The translations under genes were made by a program, and so were the position numbers. A stretch of DNA of 64,000 bases. Source: Diploptera punctata (Eukaryota > Arthropoda > Insecta > Blattodea > Blaberidae). Positions 49,463-60,112 of the stretch are shown here, in pieces (position 1 is the first letter of the stretch; each line of letters opens with the position of its first letter). Under the pieces are notes generated by a model. It searched no databases, was not told the DNA's origin, and was given only the letters and a program-made list of their open reading frames with translations. The stretch lies in NCBI GenBank assembly GCA_030220185.1, contig JASPKZ010001603.1, positions 417,080-481,079 of the forward strand. Reading direction: 5' to 3'.

Positions 49463-49690
49463 AGAGAAATGTATATGTTGATTTTTTCAAGAAATATGAG
49501 AAATGCCTTAAAATTAAGCGAGAACATGAGCTCAAAGTAACCTAAAATCACCATATTTACAATTTATAATATGTATTCGTCATTGCTTAGATAACGTAGC
49601 CAACTTATCACAAAAACCCGCTATCAAACAAGTCAACGCTAAAATCTGGTGTACACTAACTTGTCTTCCTTCATTGAAACGGATGGCGAC
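49463..49690 (+). repeat. Rep-AA fragment
   Basis: GAAATGCCTTAAAATTAAGC GAGAAC, GAGCTCAAAGTAACCTAAAA and AAAACCCGCTATCAAACAAG. Confidence 0.55.
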
Positions 49691-49724
49691 TTCAGGTACA
49701 CCCTATAGATCTATATAAATATTG

Positions 49725-49758
49725 TTATTATTATTTATTATTATTGTTATTATTATTA

Positions 49759-49796
<38 letters not shown>
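49725..49796. repeat. (ATT)n microsatellite
   Basis: Mostly ATT with some GTT triplets. It directly abuts the next element. Confidence 0.9.
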
Positions 49797-49798
<2 letters not shown>

Positions 49799-50337
49799 AC
49801 TGAGCAACAAAAAATATACTTTTTTTTCTCAGAAAGAAAAAAAAATATGATTCTTATAGTATTTTTTCCTCCTAAATTCAAATATGATATCGGTTTTTCT
49901 CCATCACGCAAGGTTTCCGAGAGACAGGAATTTTTAATTTCAAGCGCTTTAATATTTTCTACATTCGTAACTACACAATATTCGAACATTCGGACTCACC
50001 TAGAAAGTAAGAAATGAAGATATTCTGCTATATTTCGCCTATAGAGCATTCCTCTTGATGGTCCAACAATAATCGACCAGTATATTTGGATTCCATTTGC
50101 CTTGATGTCTCTTTTTCATAGTTGAAACCATTTGAGTTAGTTCATTTGGTTTTATTGTACAATAGACAAATGGAGGAAAAAACGTTTAAAAATAATTATT
50201 TAAATCCATTAATTGAAATTGAAATAAAAAACTGTGGGTGATGGAGAAATTTCGAATACAAATTTTGAAAACACGATAAAAACTGCATGAAGTACAACTA
50301 TTGGTACTCATGAGACAAAAATCAGGTTGACCAGTGT
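49797..50337 (-). mobile_element. DNA element O, copy 1 (~540 bp)
   Basis: Ends ACACTGAGCAAC and, complemented, ACACTGGTCAACCTGATTTT. The interior is the inverse of 60514-61058, with GGAAACCTTGCG…, TTCGAATATTGTGTAGTTAC and TGGTCCAACAATAATCG shared. Coding is eroded here. Confidence 0.8.
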
Positions 50338-50345
50338 AATTATTA

Positions 50346-50560
50346 TTATTCCATGCTTTAATAGTGGAATGCAGGCTTTTACGGCTGGTAATCATGGTAA
50401 TAAAAGATTCCGGGAAGCAACAGCTGGAAGCGCTCGCCACTGAAGATGCCCACCGCAGTTGAGGGAGAAACGTCTGGAAGAATCGCCAGTTATAGACCAC
50501 GGCCACATAGCCCGGAATCTTTTATTACCACTATTCCATGCTTTAGTTTATAGAAGACAG
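50346..50560 (+). mobile_element. Penelope-like fragment inside a 20-bp perfect inverted repeat
   Basis: TGGTAATAAAAGATTCCGGG (50395-50414) and its exact complement (50511-50530) enclose CACTGAAGATGCCCACCGCA and GAGAAACGTCTGG, which align with the hammerhead-like core at 46709 (here CTGAAGA). The outer AATAGTGGAAT/ACTATTCC extends the inverted repeat. Confidence 0.5.
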
Positions 50561-50577
50561 TACTTTTGCTAGAAGAT

Positions 50578-50758
50578 CCATCCATAGTAATTCTGCCCGA
50601 AGGCAGGTCCTTCACTGCAATCATAGCATTTTCATGTTATGCTTGCAGCTTTACTAGGGAATTGTAGGTGCGGTAGCTTCCCGTTGCTTTCCACACCGGT
50701 GAAGGATGATGATAATGATAAGGATGATGATGATGGCCATATGATTTCGGGGTCCTTG
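50578..50758 (-). mobile_element. SINE-A, 3' part
   Basis: CCATAGTAATTCTGCCCGAA … CATATGATTTCGGGGTCC. The core and head are missing. Confidence 0.85.
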
Positions 50759-50917
50759 CTAGAAGATAGGGCTATTTAATTGTTTGCAGACTTTATATAA
50801 TCATGTGTATTGTTAATATTATTATTTAATGTAAAGTTTATTTTTAGAGGGAAATAGGCGTAAATGTTAAATGTCGTTTGATATCACATGCCTTTTTTTT
50901 TCTATTTGCTCTCATCC

Positions 50918-51075
50918 ATCCATCCATCTATAGTAATTCTGCCCGAAGGCAGGTCCTTGACTGCAATCATAGCATTTTCGTGCTACGCTTGCAGCTTTAC
51001 TAGTGAATTGTAGGTGTGATAGCTTCCCGTTGCTTTCCACACCTGTGAAGGATGATGATGTTGATGATGGCGGCC
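50918..51075 (-). mobile_element. SINE-A, 3' part
   Basis: CATCTATAGTAATTCTGCCC … CACACCTGTGAAGGATGATG. Confidence 0.82.
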
Positions 51076-51240
51076 ATTTGCACTCATATAGCTTCTAATA
51101 TTGATTATGAACAAACGCCGAATTCAGTTTTATTTTCAATTTATATGCTTGTATTTTAATATCGCGGCGCGGGCTTTAGAATACCACTATCACGGATTTA
51201 GAAGCCATATCACTTATTTAGGAATCCTTATCTTGGAGAA

Positions 51241-51541
51241 GTCCACCGCTGTGGCATCGAGGTAGCGTGATGCCTTGTCACGCAGCGGGCCCGGGTTCGA
51301 TTCCCGGTCGGGACAGGCTCCTGCGTGATGTCTTTCGGGGTTTTTCCTCACCTGTAAGACGTGTCAGGAAGCTTTATGGCCCAACGGTCTCCGAAAATCA
51401 TCCGGCCATCATCCTTTACCAGTGTGGAAAGCAACGGGAAGCTACCACACCTATAATTCCCTAGTAAACCTGCAAAACGTAGCATGAACATGTTATGATT
51501 GCAATGAAAGACCTGCCCTCGGGCAGAATTACTATGGATGG
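51241..51541 (+). mobile_element. SINE-A with exact 11-bp TSD
   Basis: GTCCACCGCTGTGGCATCGA … TACTATGGATGG. The TSD ATCTTGGAGAA is at 51230-51240 and 51542-51552. It has a shorter CAT tract than other copies. Confidence 0.92.
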
Positions 51542-51679
51542 ATCTTGGAGAAAAGAATAAAGCATTTAGGGACAACTATACATCGGTTTGGAGTGAATTC
51601 GGTAAATAATCTTGTTGAAGGTTCATCCTATGTTTATGTATTCGTATTTTGTCACCATTATCTAAAATAATACATTTGC

Positions 51680-52060
51680 ACATCATCATCATCCATATGG
51701 CATGTTACGGCCTCAAATAGGAATTTTCCATCCAGCGCTTTTTCGGACGTCCCAGCAACATTTTGCTTGGGGGAAGTAACAAAACATAGCTTTGGGAATT
51801 GTATAAGATGGCATTCGTTGAAAATGGGCTTTCCAGTTGTTCTGGTAGTTTTGTATATTATAATGGAGAATGGGTTCTACATCCACCTCTTCCGTAATTT
51901 CCCCATTTATTTTATGGTCCCACTTTGTATAGCCTGCTGTTCGGCGCATCAATCGCATCTCACTTGATGTTATTCGTGTTGTCCATACTTCACTACCGTA
52001 TCTTAATACAAGTCTTGCAAGAACCTTATAAAACTGATCTTGTGCTCTTTTGTATTAAAG
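51680..52060 (-). mobile_element. LINE 3' end (LINE-P/Q-like), decayed
   Basis: Minus-strand frames: VLQDLY.RYGSEVWTTRITS-like, then EMRLMRRTAGYTKWDHKING, NNWKAHFQRMPSYTIPKAMF and a broken RKSAGW. It ends GCCATATGGATGATGATG. Confidence 0.65.
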
Positions 52061-52536
52061 ATAGTTTCATGAAAGCAAAAATTTACATTTGATTTCAAGT
52101 CTCAAACCATATATTTGCACAAAAATGTAAATACTACGGAATTAGGCAACCTTACCCTATCTTGTTTTGTGTTATTGATGTAGGGTTTTTAAATTCAGGC
52201 CATATTTCCCTTCTGACATCATGTATATTAAATGTATAAAACACAGTTGACTGGTTTTGAATTTATCAAGTTTTTCTCTGTTTCCCATGTATCGATTCAC
52301 GTGTTCTGAATATGTGATAACCTTTGTCATGATATTTTTATTAAGATTTTTTTGAGGTCAAATCATAGTGCCGTTTAGAATGTATATTGGATCATGTTTG
52401 TGACCTTGATTTTTTTGTTTGTTGCAGGTAAGTTGTGACCATTCTACAGGGGAAATTAGAAAGGTAACTTAATCAGTTATTGTTTGCGTTATTTCAAATG
52501 TTATTAATAAGTTTACTTTATGCTGAATATTTAACT
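52061..52536. other. No recognised feature
   Basis: AT-rich. Nothing supported. Confidence 0.5.
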
Positions 52537-52800
52537 CATGCCCCAAATGGGAGTCGATGACCAATCACGTTTGAATATTTTTTTTTACACCCAATGACAG
52601 TCGTGTTTCACCTCGATATTTATCGAATTTTGATTACCAAAATAAAGAAAGCTCCTCCTTTTTAATATTTTGAACAGGTCTGAGCATTATTTTGCAGTGA
52701 CTGACTCTCGAACAAATACGTTGAATGTAGCCAACAATGAACAGATTCCTTCGAACTACACATTTGATAATTGTGTGTTCAATAATTGAGGGGTCTAGTG
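52537..52800 (+). mobile_element. Rep-H copy 4 (subfamily 2), 3'-truncated
   Basis: ATTTAACTCATGCCCCAAAT GGGAGTC to TTGATAATTGTGTGTTCAAT. It stops at the same internal point where subfamily 2 diverges. Confidence 0.78.
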
Positions 52801-53653
52801 AGAGAGGGAGCTATGCCACATTGAGAAGAAATTGGAATAATCTGTGATATTTGTATTTTTGCTTTTGCATAGTTTACGTAACAAGTTATGAAACCATCCC
52901 TTGTACAAAAAAAACACCAGATTACGTTTATATAACACTTTGGCTAGACCAGTGTTGACCTATGGTAGTGAAGCATGGACACTAAAAAGACAACACGAAA
53001 GCAGAATAACGGCTTGTGAAATGATATTCATCGCAGAACAGCGGGTTACACCAGATGGGATCGGAAAGGGAACATCGATATCTTAAAAGAATTGAAGACT
53101 ACGCCAATTTTGGAATATATTAAACAGTACCAACTAAATTGGAAACACCATCTTGAAAGAATGAGTTCAAATCTGATCCCCCAAGCTGTTTATAATTAGG
53201 GTAGATCCGTGTAATTTGGGCCGACGTGTAATTTGGGCTTTTTAAAATTTTGATATTTCCAAGTTTGTTCACCCCTTGATTGTAACGGGATTAGCAAGGC
53301 TATTAGCAGTACTTCATCCCCTGAAACTTGTTTTATTGTATCCCTCAAGGTTTCGAGGCAGCGAAGAAAATATTATATTGTCCATTTTCACTAAAAGGTT
53401 TCAGTTCAAAGTGAAACAGTTTTTTGAAGCTAGTGGTTAAGTCAAGTGTGTGTATTTTTAGTTAAACTGCTGCAAATATTTCAAACTACATTTTATTAAT
53501 ATTTCAGTATCGTATTTACTATAATTTTTATGATACATATTTTTTTAATTAAATGATACATGGTGTGTAATTTGGGCCTCATGAGAATGTGTAATTTGGG
53601 CCTCGTCTATAGTTTGTAATCTGGATCTGAGATAGAGCATTAAATGTTTTTAG

Positions 53654-53654
<1 letters not shown>

Positions 53655-53686
<32 letters not shown>
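53655..53686. repeat. (TA)n microsatellite
   Basis: Inside element L. Confidence 0.9.
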
Positions 53687-53689
<3 letters not shown>

Positions 53690-53819
53690 ATTAATAATCA
53701 TTATCATAATAACAATAACAATAATAATAATTATCATTAATGAAATTATTTCTACTATAACAATGAACATAACTAAAATAATTTTATTATATTTATTTTT
53801 ATTATTAGAATTACTTTAC

Positions 53820-53880
53820 TACCAACTAAGTCACTGGCTCTATAGAACCCGTAGGTTCGTGGCCGTTCGGACATAAGGTC
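53820..53880 (-). mobile_element. LINE-B extreme 3' end (60 bp) in element L
   Basis: AACTAAGTCACTGGCTCTAT, GAACCCGTAGGTTCGTGGCC and GTTCGGACATAAGG. It shows that element L is older than this insertion. Confidence 0.8.
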
Positions 53881-54725
53881 ATTTTACTAATATAATTATT
53901 ATTTTAGTACTTATTATTTATAATATTTCTAACATTATTATATTTAGTATTAGAAAACGTTTATATTGTTTAGTACACGTTAATAATCCATGATTATTTC
54001 AATTAATTAGTTAATTTTGTGTTCGACAATTAGTTAGTTCAACTATGGCTCACTATTATTGATGTTTTTATTATTATTATTAATTTTTTGATTATTGGTT
54101 ATATCATTTAACATATTTTGGACTTCCAATTTTTGATGTATTTCTTTGATGGTCTGACCTTGTGAATCAAAGAAGTGATCTCAAAAATCACGTATGTTCA
54201 TTATTTATCTACGTGTATTTATGTCTAGTGTTTCGATAATTGTTTCAGAAACACAAATTAGGACAGACTGTACTACAGATTTATAAATCCCGAAGAGAGA
54301 ATGTATTGTCATACTTATATTTTTAAAATAAATCAGTTAAAAAGTAATACGAGTAATTATATTTGCATGTACAACCTATAAGACATCGGCCCAAATTACA
54401 CGATCTCGGCCCAAATTACACGCAATCATTATTTATGTAAACATAATTTTTAAAAAAAATTCTGGAAATTATTATACGACGCAGTTATCATAAAAGCAAT
54501 CAGTACTGTGTACTATTCATCATTTATAAAAGTTATAATTTTCTAAATAGAATTAAAGGCGTTACTCAAATTTTAAGTTAAGTGGCCCAAAATACACGAC
54601 CTTCCCCTATATACCAAAGGACGAAGATCTCTGGGCCGTCCTATGAAACGCTGGAGGGATAATTTTCTATAGGATCGTAACAGGCCTTGACCTAATACTT
54701 GAAAGGAAGAAGAAGAAGAACATAA

Positions 54726-55405
54726 CAGTAAGTTAAAGAAGAAAAAAGTTAGCCCCTTTATTGTACAAATAATTTCGTGATATAATGCTTTATAAAACCA
54801 TCATATGGAGAAAACCCCATTCAAATCGTCGGGTAGTTTTTGAGTTCAAAAGGACAGACAGTCCAATAGACTCACACTGGTTTTTACATGTAAAGATTAT
54901 ACTTTATCGTCGTTTAATAAACTACAAAGTTAGGACCCAGAAGTGGAGGATGATGCGTGTCTAAATAATTGGGCCAGTTCCAGGATATAGTAACAGAATG
55001 TATAAATAAGCCCTGACAATTCGAGTTAAGCGCTGTGTAAAGCTACTTTTTAACGATGAATATTATAAGATAGGCGGTATCATGAAAATTAGTTTTATCG
55101 ATAGAGTTTGGATTGAAATTCCTTGAATATCGGGGATGATTGAACAAGCTTTGATTAAATATTCAAAGCTATGCAAATCACCGCCATGCATTCCCTATGT
55201 GTAGCTTGTGTAAGCAGATTTTATTCATTTTCAACATTTTGTTTGCTCTAATGTATCCACTGATAGGAATTATAAATACAGGACTTATCGTACAGTTAGT
55301 ATTTTTATTTAGCAACACGCTTCTGCACTTTAGCATTTCTGGTTACCTGTACTGTTATCTTCTCACCACAATTTTGACTTTAAGTTACAAGATAACAGCC
55401 TGCTA

Positions 55406-55406
<1 letters not shown>
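54726..55406. other. No recognised feature
   Basis: A hydrophobic 69-codon frame at 55197-55406 has no family I can name; base composition alone can produce it. Confidence 0.45.
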
Positions 55407-55453
<47 letters not shown>

Positions 55454-55455
55454 TA
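55407..55455. repeat. (AAT)n microsatellite
   Basis: It lies immediately 5' of a LINE-N piece; the matching tract at 55857-55897 lies 3'. Confidence 0.9.
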
Positions 55456-55897
55456 GCAGAACTTTGGCCATTAACATAAAGAACAAATACGTATCTTTTG
55501 GCAATGGAAACGGATTTTATACGAAGGCCAGCAAGAAGAGAAAAAAATTAGGAACTCAGTTAGTTATAAGGGAGAAAATGAAGATTCAAGACACTATTTT
55601 AGATTATATTAAAACTCAGCAATTAAGATGGTACGGACATGTCCAGCGAATGGAATAATATCGGCTACCAAAATGTGTTTTGGAATGGAAACCTGAGGGA
55701 AGACGAGGCAGAGGAAGACCTAAAACCTCCTGGAGTCAGGGAATATACTTATACATGAAGGAAAAACATCTAGAATCAGGAGATTGGATGAACCGACAAA
55801 ATTGGCTATGAGGAATCGGACGATGTCAAAGACATTAATCAACCGATGATATCTCTAAATAATAATAATAATAATAATAATAATAATTAATAATAAT
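55456..55897 (+). mobile_element. LINE-N 3' end with (AAT)n tail
   Basis: AGCAGAACTTTGGCCATTAA, then frames reading TQLVIREKMKIQDTILDYIK, QLRWYGHVQRME, GRGRGRPKTSW and SQGIYLYMKEKHLESGDWM. It ends GATGATATCTCTAAATAATA ATAAT. Confidence 0.82.
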
Positions 55898-55904
55898 AAT
55901 ATAA

Positions 55905-56084
55905 GTTAGGCGGCTCCATGGTGCAAGCCGTTAGACGGTCGCCTCTCGCTGCTGGGGTTCCGAGATCGAGTCTCGGTCACTCCATGTGGGTTTCGAAGTG
56001 GACGAAACGGAGCATGGGTAGGTTTTTCTCGGGGATTTCTCCGATTTTCCCCTGCCACAATTTCATTCCACCATTTCTCCATAC

Positions 56085-56143
<59 letters not shown>

Positions 56144-56225
56144 TATATATATATTGGGGGCTCATCTCATCCCTCGATCCGACCCCAAGTTGAACACGAG
56201 TTGAGGATGTTTATTTAATACTAAT
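55905..56225 (+). mobile_element. SINE-F, full length
   Basis: Head GGCGGCTCCATGGTGCAAGC, B-box-like GAGATCGAGTCTCGG, body GGGTAGGTTTTTCTCGGGGA and CACAATTTCATTCCACC. A (CT)n at 56088-56128, a (TA)n, then the tail CATCTCATCCCTCGATCCGA. The diverged copy at 59413-60112 has the same order, inverted. Confidence 0.8.
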
Positions 56226-56261
56226 GTTAATAATTTAATAACTTACTATTAATAATAATAA

Positions 56262-56272
56262 CAATAATAATG

Positions 56273-56326
<54 letters not shown>
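56262..56326. repeat. (ATT)n microsatellite
   Basis: ATTATT run. It abuts a SINE-C remnant. Confidence 0.9.
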
Positions 56327-56327
<1 letters not shown>

Positions 56328-56520
56328 GTATAGAGCCCACCGGCCGTTCTCACATCTACATGTGTTAACCACTTCCTGCTAGTATAGGGGTGACATGTGG
56401 TCAGCATATTGGGTCCCCTAGCTGTTGTAGCTAGTTTTCTCAACTTGGAGTCGCTACTTATTATAGTTACCCAAAATTCCTCATAATGATAGATGGGCAC
56501 AGGTCCCATATTGGCCGAAA
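56327..56520 (-). mobile_element. SINE-C, truncated and diverged
   Basis: CACATCTACATGTGTTAACC, GGGGTGACATGTGGTCAGCA, GTCGCTACTTATTATAGTTA and GGTCCCATATTGGCCGAAAT. The tRNA-like head is missing. Confidence 0.8.
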
Positions 56521-56522
56521 TT

Positions 56523-56623
56523 TTATTATTTTACTTTAGTTAGAGCTTTCTAGACATCGCGCCATGAGATTTTTAGTTTTTTATCTCAACACAGACGGCA
56601 TTTTAACTAAAGTAAAATAATAA
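56523..56623. mobile_element. ~100-bp MITE with perfect 20-bp TIR
   Basis: TTATTATTTTACTTTAGTTA (56523-56542) is the exact complement of 56604-56623. No second copy in the window. Confidence 0.75.
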
Positions 56624-57118
56624 CATCGTTAAAAACCTTACAATAGTAGTTTAAAAATTGTTTAATAAATAAATTACAGCTATTTAAAAATAGGGAGTGA
56701 CTTATTAGACACTCTGTAGAAATGGACGTGTTGTAAGTGTTGTGATGCTGGTTGGGGTGGTAAAAGTTGAGTTTATCCCTGAGAGGTATTCAAGTTGCGC
56801 ACGCCTGGATTAGTGAATTGAATAATGTAACATTTTGGAAATGGAAATATATGAGATGAGCAGCTGGGATTATTTGAACATAAATCCCTTCCTGGGTAAT
56901 GTTCCCGGTGGGGATATTGCAGGCATTGGTGATGGTAATTTGAATTAAAACACGTGGAACTGATTGCAATATCGACGGGGAGGGGGTTCATTTTTCCCAT
57001 GCATATTAGTGAATTACCTAGGATTGTACATACTTTTTAAGATTATACGCATCAAAATATTCGAATATTTTTAAAATCTTCATCGACTCTACTTGGTAGA
57101 CTCGAAAATTACTATGAC
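56624..57118. other. No recognised feature
   Basis: Nothing supported. Confidence 0.5.
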
Positions 57119-57121
57119 TAT

Positions 57122-57965
57122 TTAACTCATGCCCCAAATGGGATCCAATGACCAATCACATGCCAATGCTTTTTTAATTACAACCAATCGCAATCGTGTT
57201 TAACCTCGAATGTATCAAATAAGTTCATCATATTAAAGAAACATTTTAACATTCTGAATAGGTCATAGCATTATTTTGCAGTGACTGACTCTCCAAGAAA
57301 TTCGGCTACGAGATTGTATATATAGTGCACGAATGTCAGCTGATAATGCCTGCGGGAGATAATATAAAAAAACATTTGTAGAAATTGGTTATACCAAAAA
57401 AAAAAAAACAACAGTTTGCACTTTCTTAAACGAATTATTTCCCAGGAAATAACGTTGCAGAAAAATATAATTATTAGTCATTCAAAATATCTCTGCAGGC
57501 GGAAGAATCACGAAGCTCTGTTTGTTGCTACACGTGACGTCATATAAGGCAGTGTACACTGTCAGCGTCCCACGTCCCATTCCCGTCTGCAGTCTTAGAT
57601 AGCAGTGTCACGTGATCTATTCCTGCATAAACACGACTGCAGTGCTCCGTCAACAACTGCGCTTACTCCTTAAACGGGTAATAACATATTTATTTCATAG
57701 GACATCAGAAATTAATTAATACATATAATGTTGGTTATAAATTTCTCCACTAGGGTGCATTCTTACTATATTGCGATCCTTTGGCAATTAAATAATATTA
57801 TCTGGTTGCAGTGATGAACAAGCGTAACAATCGTTTCTCATTTGTTTTCAAACATCGCCGTTAACGTTAAATAAATAAATATTTTAAAATAACTATATTT
57901 AGATAATGATTTGTGAGTAAACAGCTTACTTTTATTCGTTAAATAGTCCTAACAAATGACTTATG
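57122..57965 (+). mobile_element. Rep-H copy 5, split by MITE-I
   Basis: ACTATTTAACTCATGCCCCA to GTTAAATAGTCCTAACAAAT. It lacks the terminal hairpin. Interrupted at 57474-57690. Confidence 0.82.
57474..57690 (+). mobile_element. MITE-I copy 3
   Basis: TTAGTCATTCAAAATATCTC … CACGTGACGTCATATAAGG … CTTAAACGGGTAATAAC. Its insertion into Rep-H gives the boundaries to within a few bases. Confidence 0.85.
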
Positions 57966-58249
57966 ACTATTTCAGTTTTTCGTGAGTGACTGCACTAACT
58001 TATCCTGTATCAGTCAATGAATGGGCGTGTTAATTCCAAATCCGAAGGACAATCTTCAGCAGAATACACCTGAAATAAACCATACAGATGCGTGACATAC
58101 TCGCTTAATTAATGGAGTGTTTAGTATAGTGACCCTTGCTTTTCTCCCTGCTTCACTCAGCCCACATTAGCATTCTTCTAAGCTGCGGACACATTTTTAT
58201 CATTGCTATTTTCGGTGTTTACTGGATATGATAAATTATATACAGTAAA

Positions 58250-58655
58250 GTCGGCCGCGGTGGACTAGTGGTTATGCTCCTTTCCTCTGGTCCCAAGGGT
58301 CGCGGGTTCAAACCCGGCCGGGGTCGATGGATTTTTTAGGACGGAAAAATCCAAGGAGCAAGTCCTCCGGGAGGGACTTTAAGCCGTGGGTCCCGAGTCT
58401 GAAGATTTTCAGGCTCGTAAAAATCCTTAAGCCTGAATGAAAAGGCCTCTAAGCAAAATTTACCGAATTTTCCCGTCCTAGTACTACCTTGGTTTCCCTA
58501 GATGTCAGTATGAGGCGGAACGCTGGCCACGGACCACTCAAATGACATGTATACGAAAACAAGTGTAACTAAATTAGTATGGTTCAAATTCTTCCCTGTA
58601 GGAGGAGAGCGCCTAAATCTCTGTTAAGGGAAACATGGGCTTACAAGAAGATAAT
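58250..58655 (+). mobile_element. SINE-E, full length
   Basis: CGGCCGCGGTGGACTAGTGG, CGCGGGTTCAAACCCGGCCG … to AAACATGGGCTTACAAGAAG. Closest of all copies to a consensus. Confidence 0.92.
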
Positions 58656-58656
58656 A

Positions 58657-59005
58657 TATGTCCAGCCCCGGGTCCGATCCGTGGTCAGGATAACTTTCCC
58701 GGGCGAAGTTTTTCCGGGGTTTTTCCTTACCTGTTACACAAATGTAAGGAGGATTTAAGGCCCAAACGGTCCCCAAACATCATTAGACCATCATGATCAT
58801 CATATCCACCTCATTAGATTAGGTTTAGGATTAAGGCCTCTCCTGGCGCATCGTTACCATCATCATCACTACCCATCATATCATTGGGGCAGCGTAACTC
58901 CGCCTTCCAAGCGCCCCAATCTCAGAAGTGTGTTACAATAACGCCAATGTCAGGAGAGAACACCAGAAATGTCTTACTGACAACCTGGTGGCATTAAATA
59001 AATAA
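58657..59005 (+). mobile_element. SINE-G (SINE-A-related core, different 3' end)
   Basis: CGGGTCCGATCCGTGGTCAG (B-box-like), GTTTTTCCGGGGTTTTTCCT and GGCCCAAACGGTCCCC as in SINE-A. It then has an unrelated 3' part, AGGCCTCTCCTGGCGCATCG and GGGGCAGCGTAACTCCGCC, ending TGGTGGCATTAAATAAATAA. The A-box half is missing. Confidence 0.65.
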
Positions 59006-59412
59006 ATATTTTTACAACATGTGACGCGATTTTTTTAAAATTCCAATCATACATCATGCGAATGTGCCAACAAACACGAATCGGTTTACAGTATGAAATC
59101 ACGGGATGCAGCCAACATATACACGATATTTAACCAACCCAAAAGCTAACGTAACTCAATTTAAGTACTATAATGTTTGAAAAACCAACATAAAAGCTGA
59201 CCTAACGCACTTAAGCACTCTAACCTGTGAAAGAATACAACGCTCAAAAATAAATAGTAAGTTCTGAAATTCTGAAGTATATGTGTACGGTTAATTAGCA
59301 CGTACTCTGTGTTGGCTGTACTGGAACACATATTTGTTGTTGCATAGAATATTCGTTAAAATCAATATGGCTGCCATGTCTTTATGCTACGTATGTAGTT
59401 AAAATAAATATA

Positions 59413-59816
59413 TATACTCTCAACTCGTGTCCAACTCAGGGTCGGATCGAGGGATGAGATGAGATGAATCCCTATATATAGTCCACCGCTGTGGTCTCGA
59501 GGTAGCGTGCTGCCTTGTCACGCAGCGGACCCGGGTTCGATCCCCGATTGGGGCAGTTTTTCTGGGTGAGGTTTTTATCGGGGTTTTTCCTCACCTGTAA
59601 GACAAACGTCAGGAAAACATTAAGGCCCAAACGGTCCCCAAAATCAGGTCATCATCCTTATCATTATCATCGCCATCATCATCCTTCACCGGTGTGGAAA
59701 GCAACGGGAAGCTACCATACCTACAATTCCCTAGTAAAGCTGCAAGCATAGCATGAAAATGCTATAATTGCAGTGAAGGACCTGTCTTCGGGGAGAATTA
59801 CTATGGATGGATGGAT

Positions 59817-59851
<35 letters not shown>

Positions 59852-60112
59852 CTATGTGAATGTCAAGGGTCCCGGCCGACCACCTGACGCACCATCACAG
59901 TGATAGAGGTACGAAATGAAATGGATGAGATGAGTATGGAGAAATTGTGGAATGAAATTATGGCAGGGGAAAACTGGAGAAAACTCCAAGAAAAACCTGC
60001 CAAGCTCCGTTTTGTCCACCACGAAACACACATGGAGTGACCGAGGCTCGATCTCGGGACCCCAGCGGTGAGAGTACAGCGTTTAACCGCTTGCGCCACG
60101 GAGCCGCTAAAT
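59413..60112 (-). mobile_element. SINE-F split by SINE-A
   Basis: 59413-59477 is the SINE-F tail (CAACTCGTGTCCAACTCAGG, GATGAGATGAGATGAATCCC) and 59860-60112 the rest up to the head (CTTGCGCCACGGAGCCGC). The SINE-A and a (TA)n lie between. Confidence 0.8.
59480..59815 (+). mobile_element. SINE-A inside SINE-F
   Basis: GTCCACCGCTGTGGTCTCGA … ACTATGGATGGATGG, full length, followed by a (TA)n at 59819-59848. Confidence 0.9.

Larger units (their letters stand above)
53199..54607. mobile_element. DNA element L (1.4 kb), GTGTAATTTGGGCC repeats, TA TSD
   Basis: TIRs GGGTAGATCCGTGTAATTTG and, complemented, GGGGAAGGTCGTGTATTTTG, with TA on both sides (53197-53198, 54608-54609) and an empty site at 34220-34230. 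GTGTAATTTGGGCC recurs at about 53209, 53225, 53571 and 53591 (plus) and, inverted, at about 54390, 54408 and 54582. No transposase ORF remains. TIR length, TA and subterminal repeats suggest a non-autonomous pogo/Tc1-mariner-type element. Confidence 0.82.
52895..54725 (+). mobile_element. LINE-P-type copy split by element L
   Basis: TRLRLYNTLARPVLTYGSEA and WTLKRQHESRITACEM, then a frameshifted RRTAGYT equivalent, then ELKTTPILEYIKQYQLNWKH HLERMSSN (to 53196). After element L it resumes at 54608 with ATACCAAAGGACGAAGATCT and GCTGGAGGGATAATTTTCTA, with tail GGAAGAAGAAGAAGAA. Confidence 0.8.

Noticed and set aside
55197..55406. Hydrophobic 69-codon frame as a membrane protein
   Set aside because: AT-rich sequence gives hydrophobic codons by composition; no homology I recognise, and it runs into (AAT)n.
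55918..56193. 91-codon frame with serine/leucine repeats
   Set aside because: SINE-F head followed by a (CT)n tract.
56249..56509. Poly-asparagine protein
   Set aside because: Comes from the (ATT)n microsatellite read on the minus strand, plus a SINE-C remnant.
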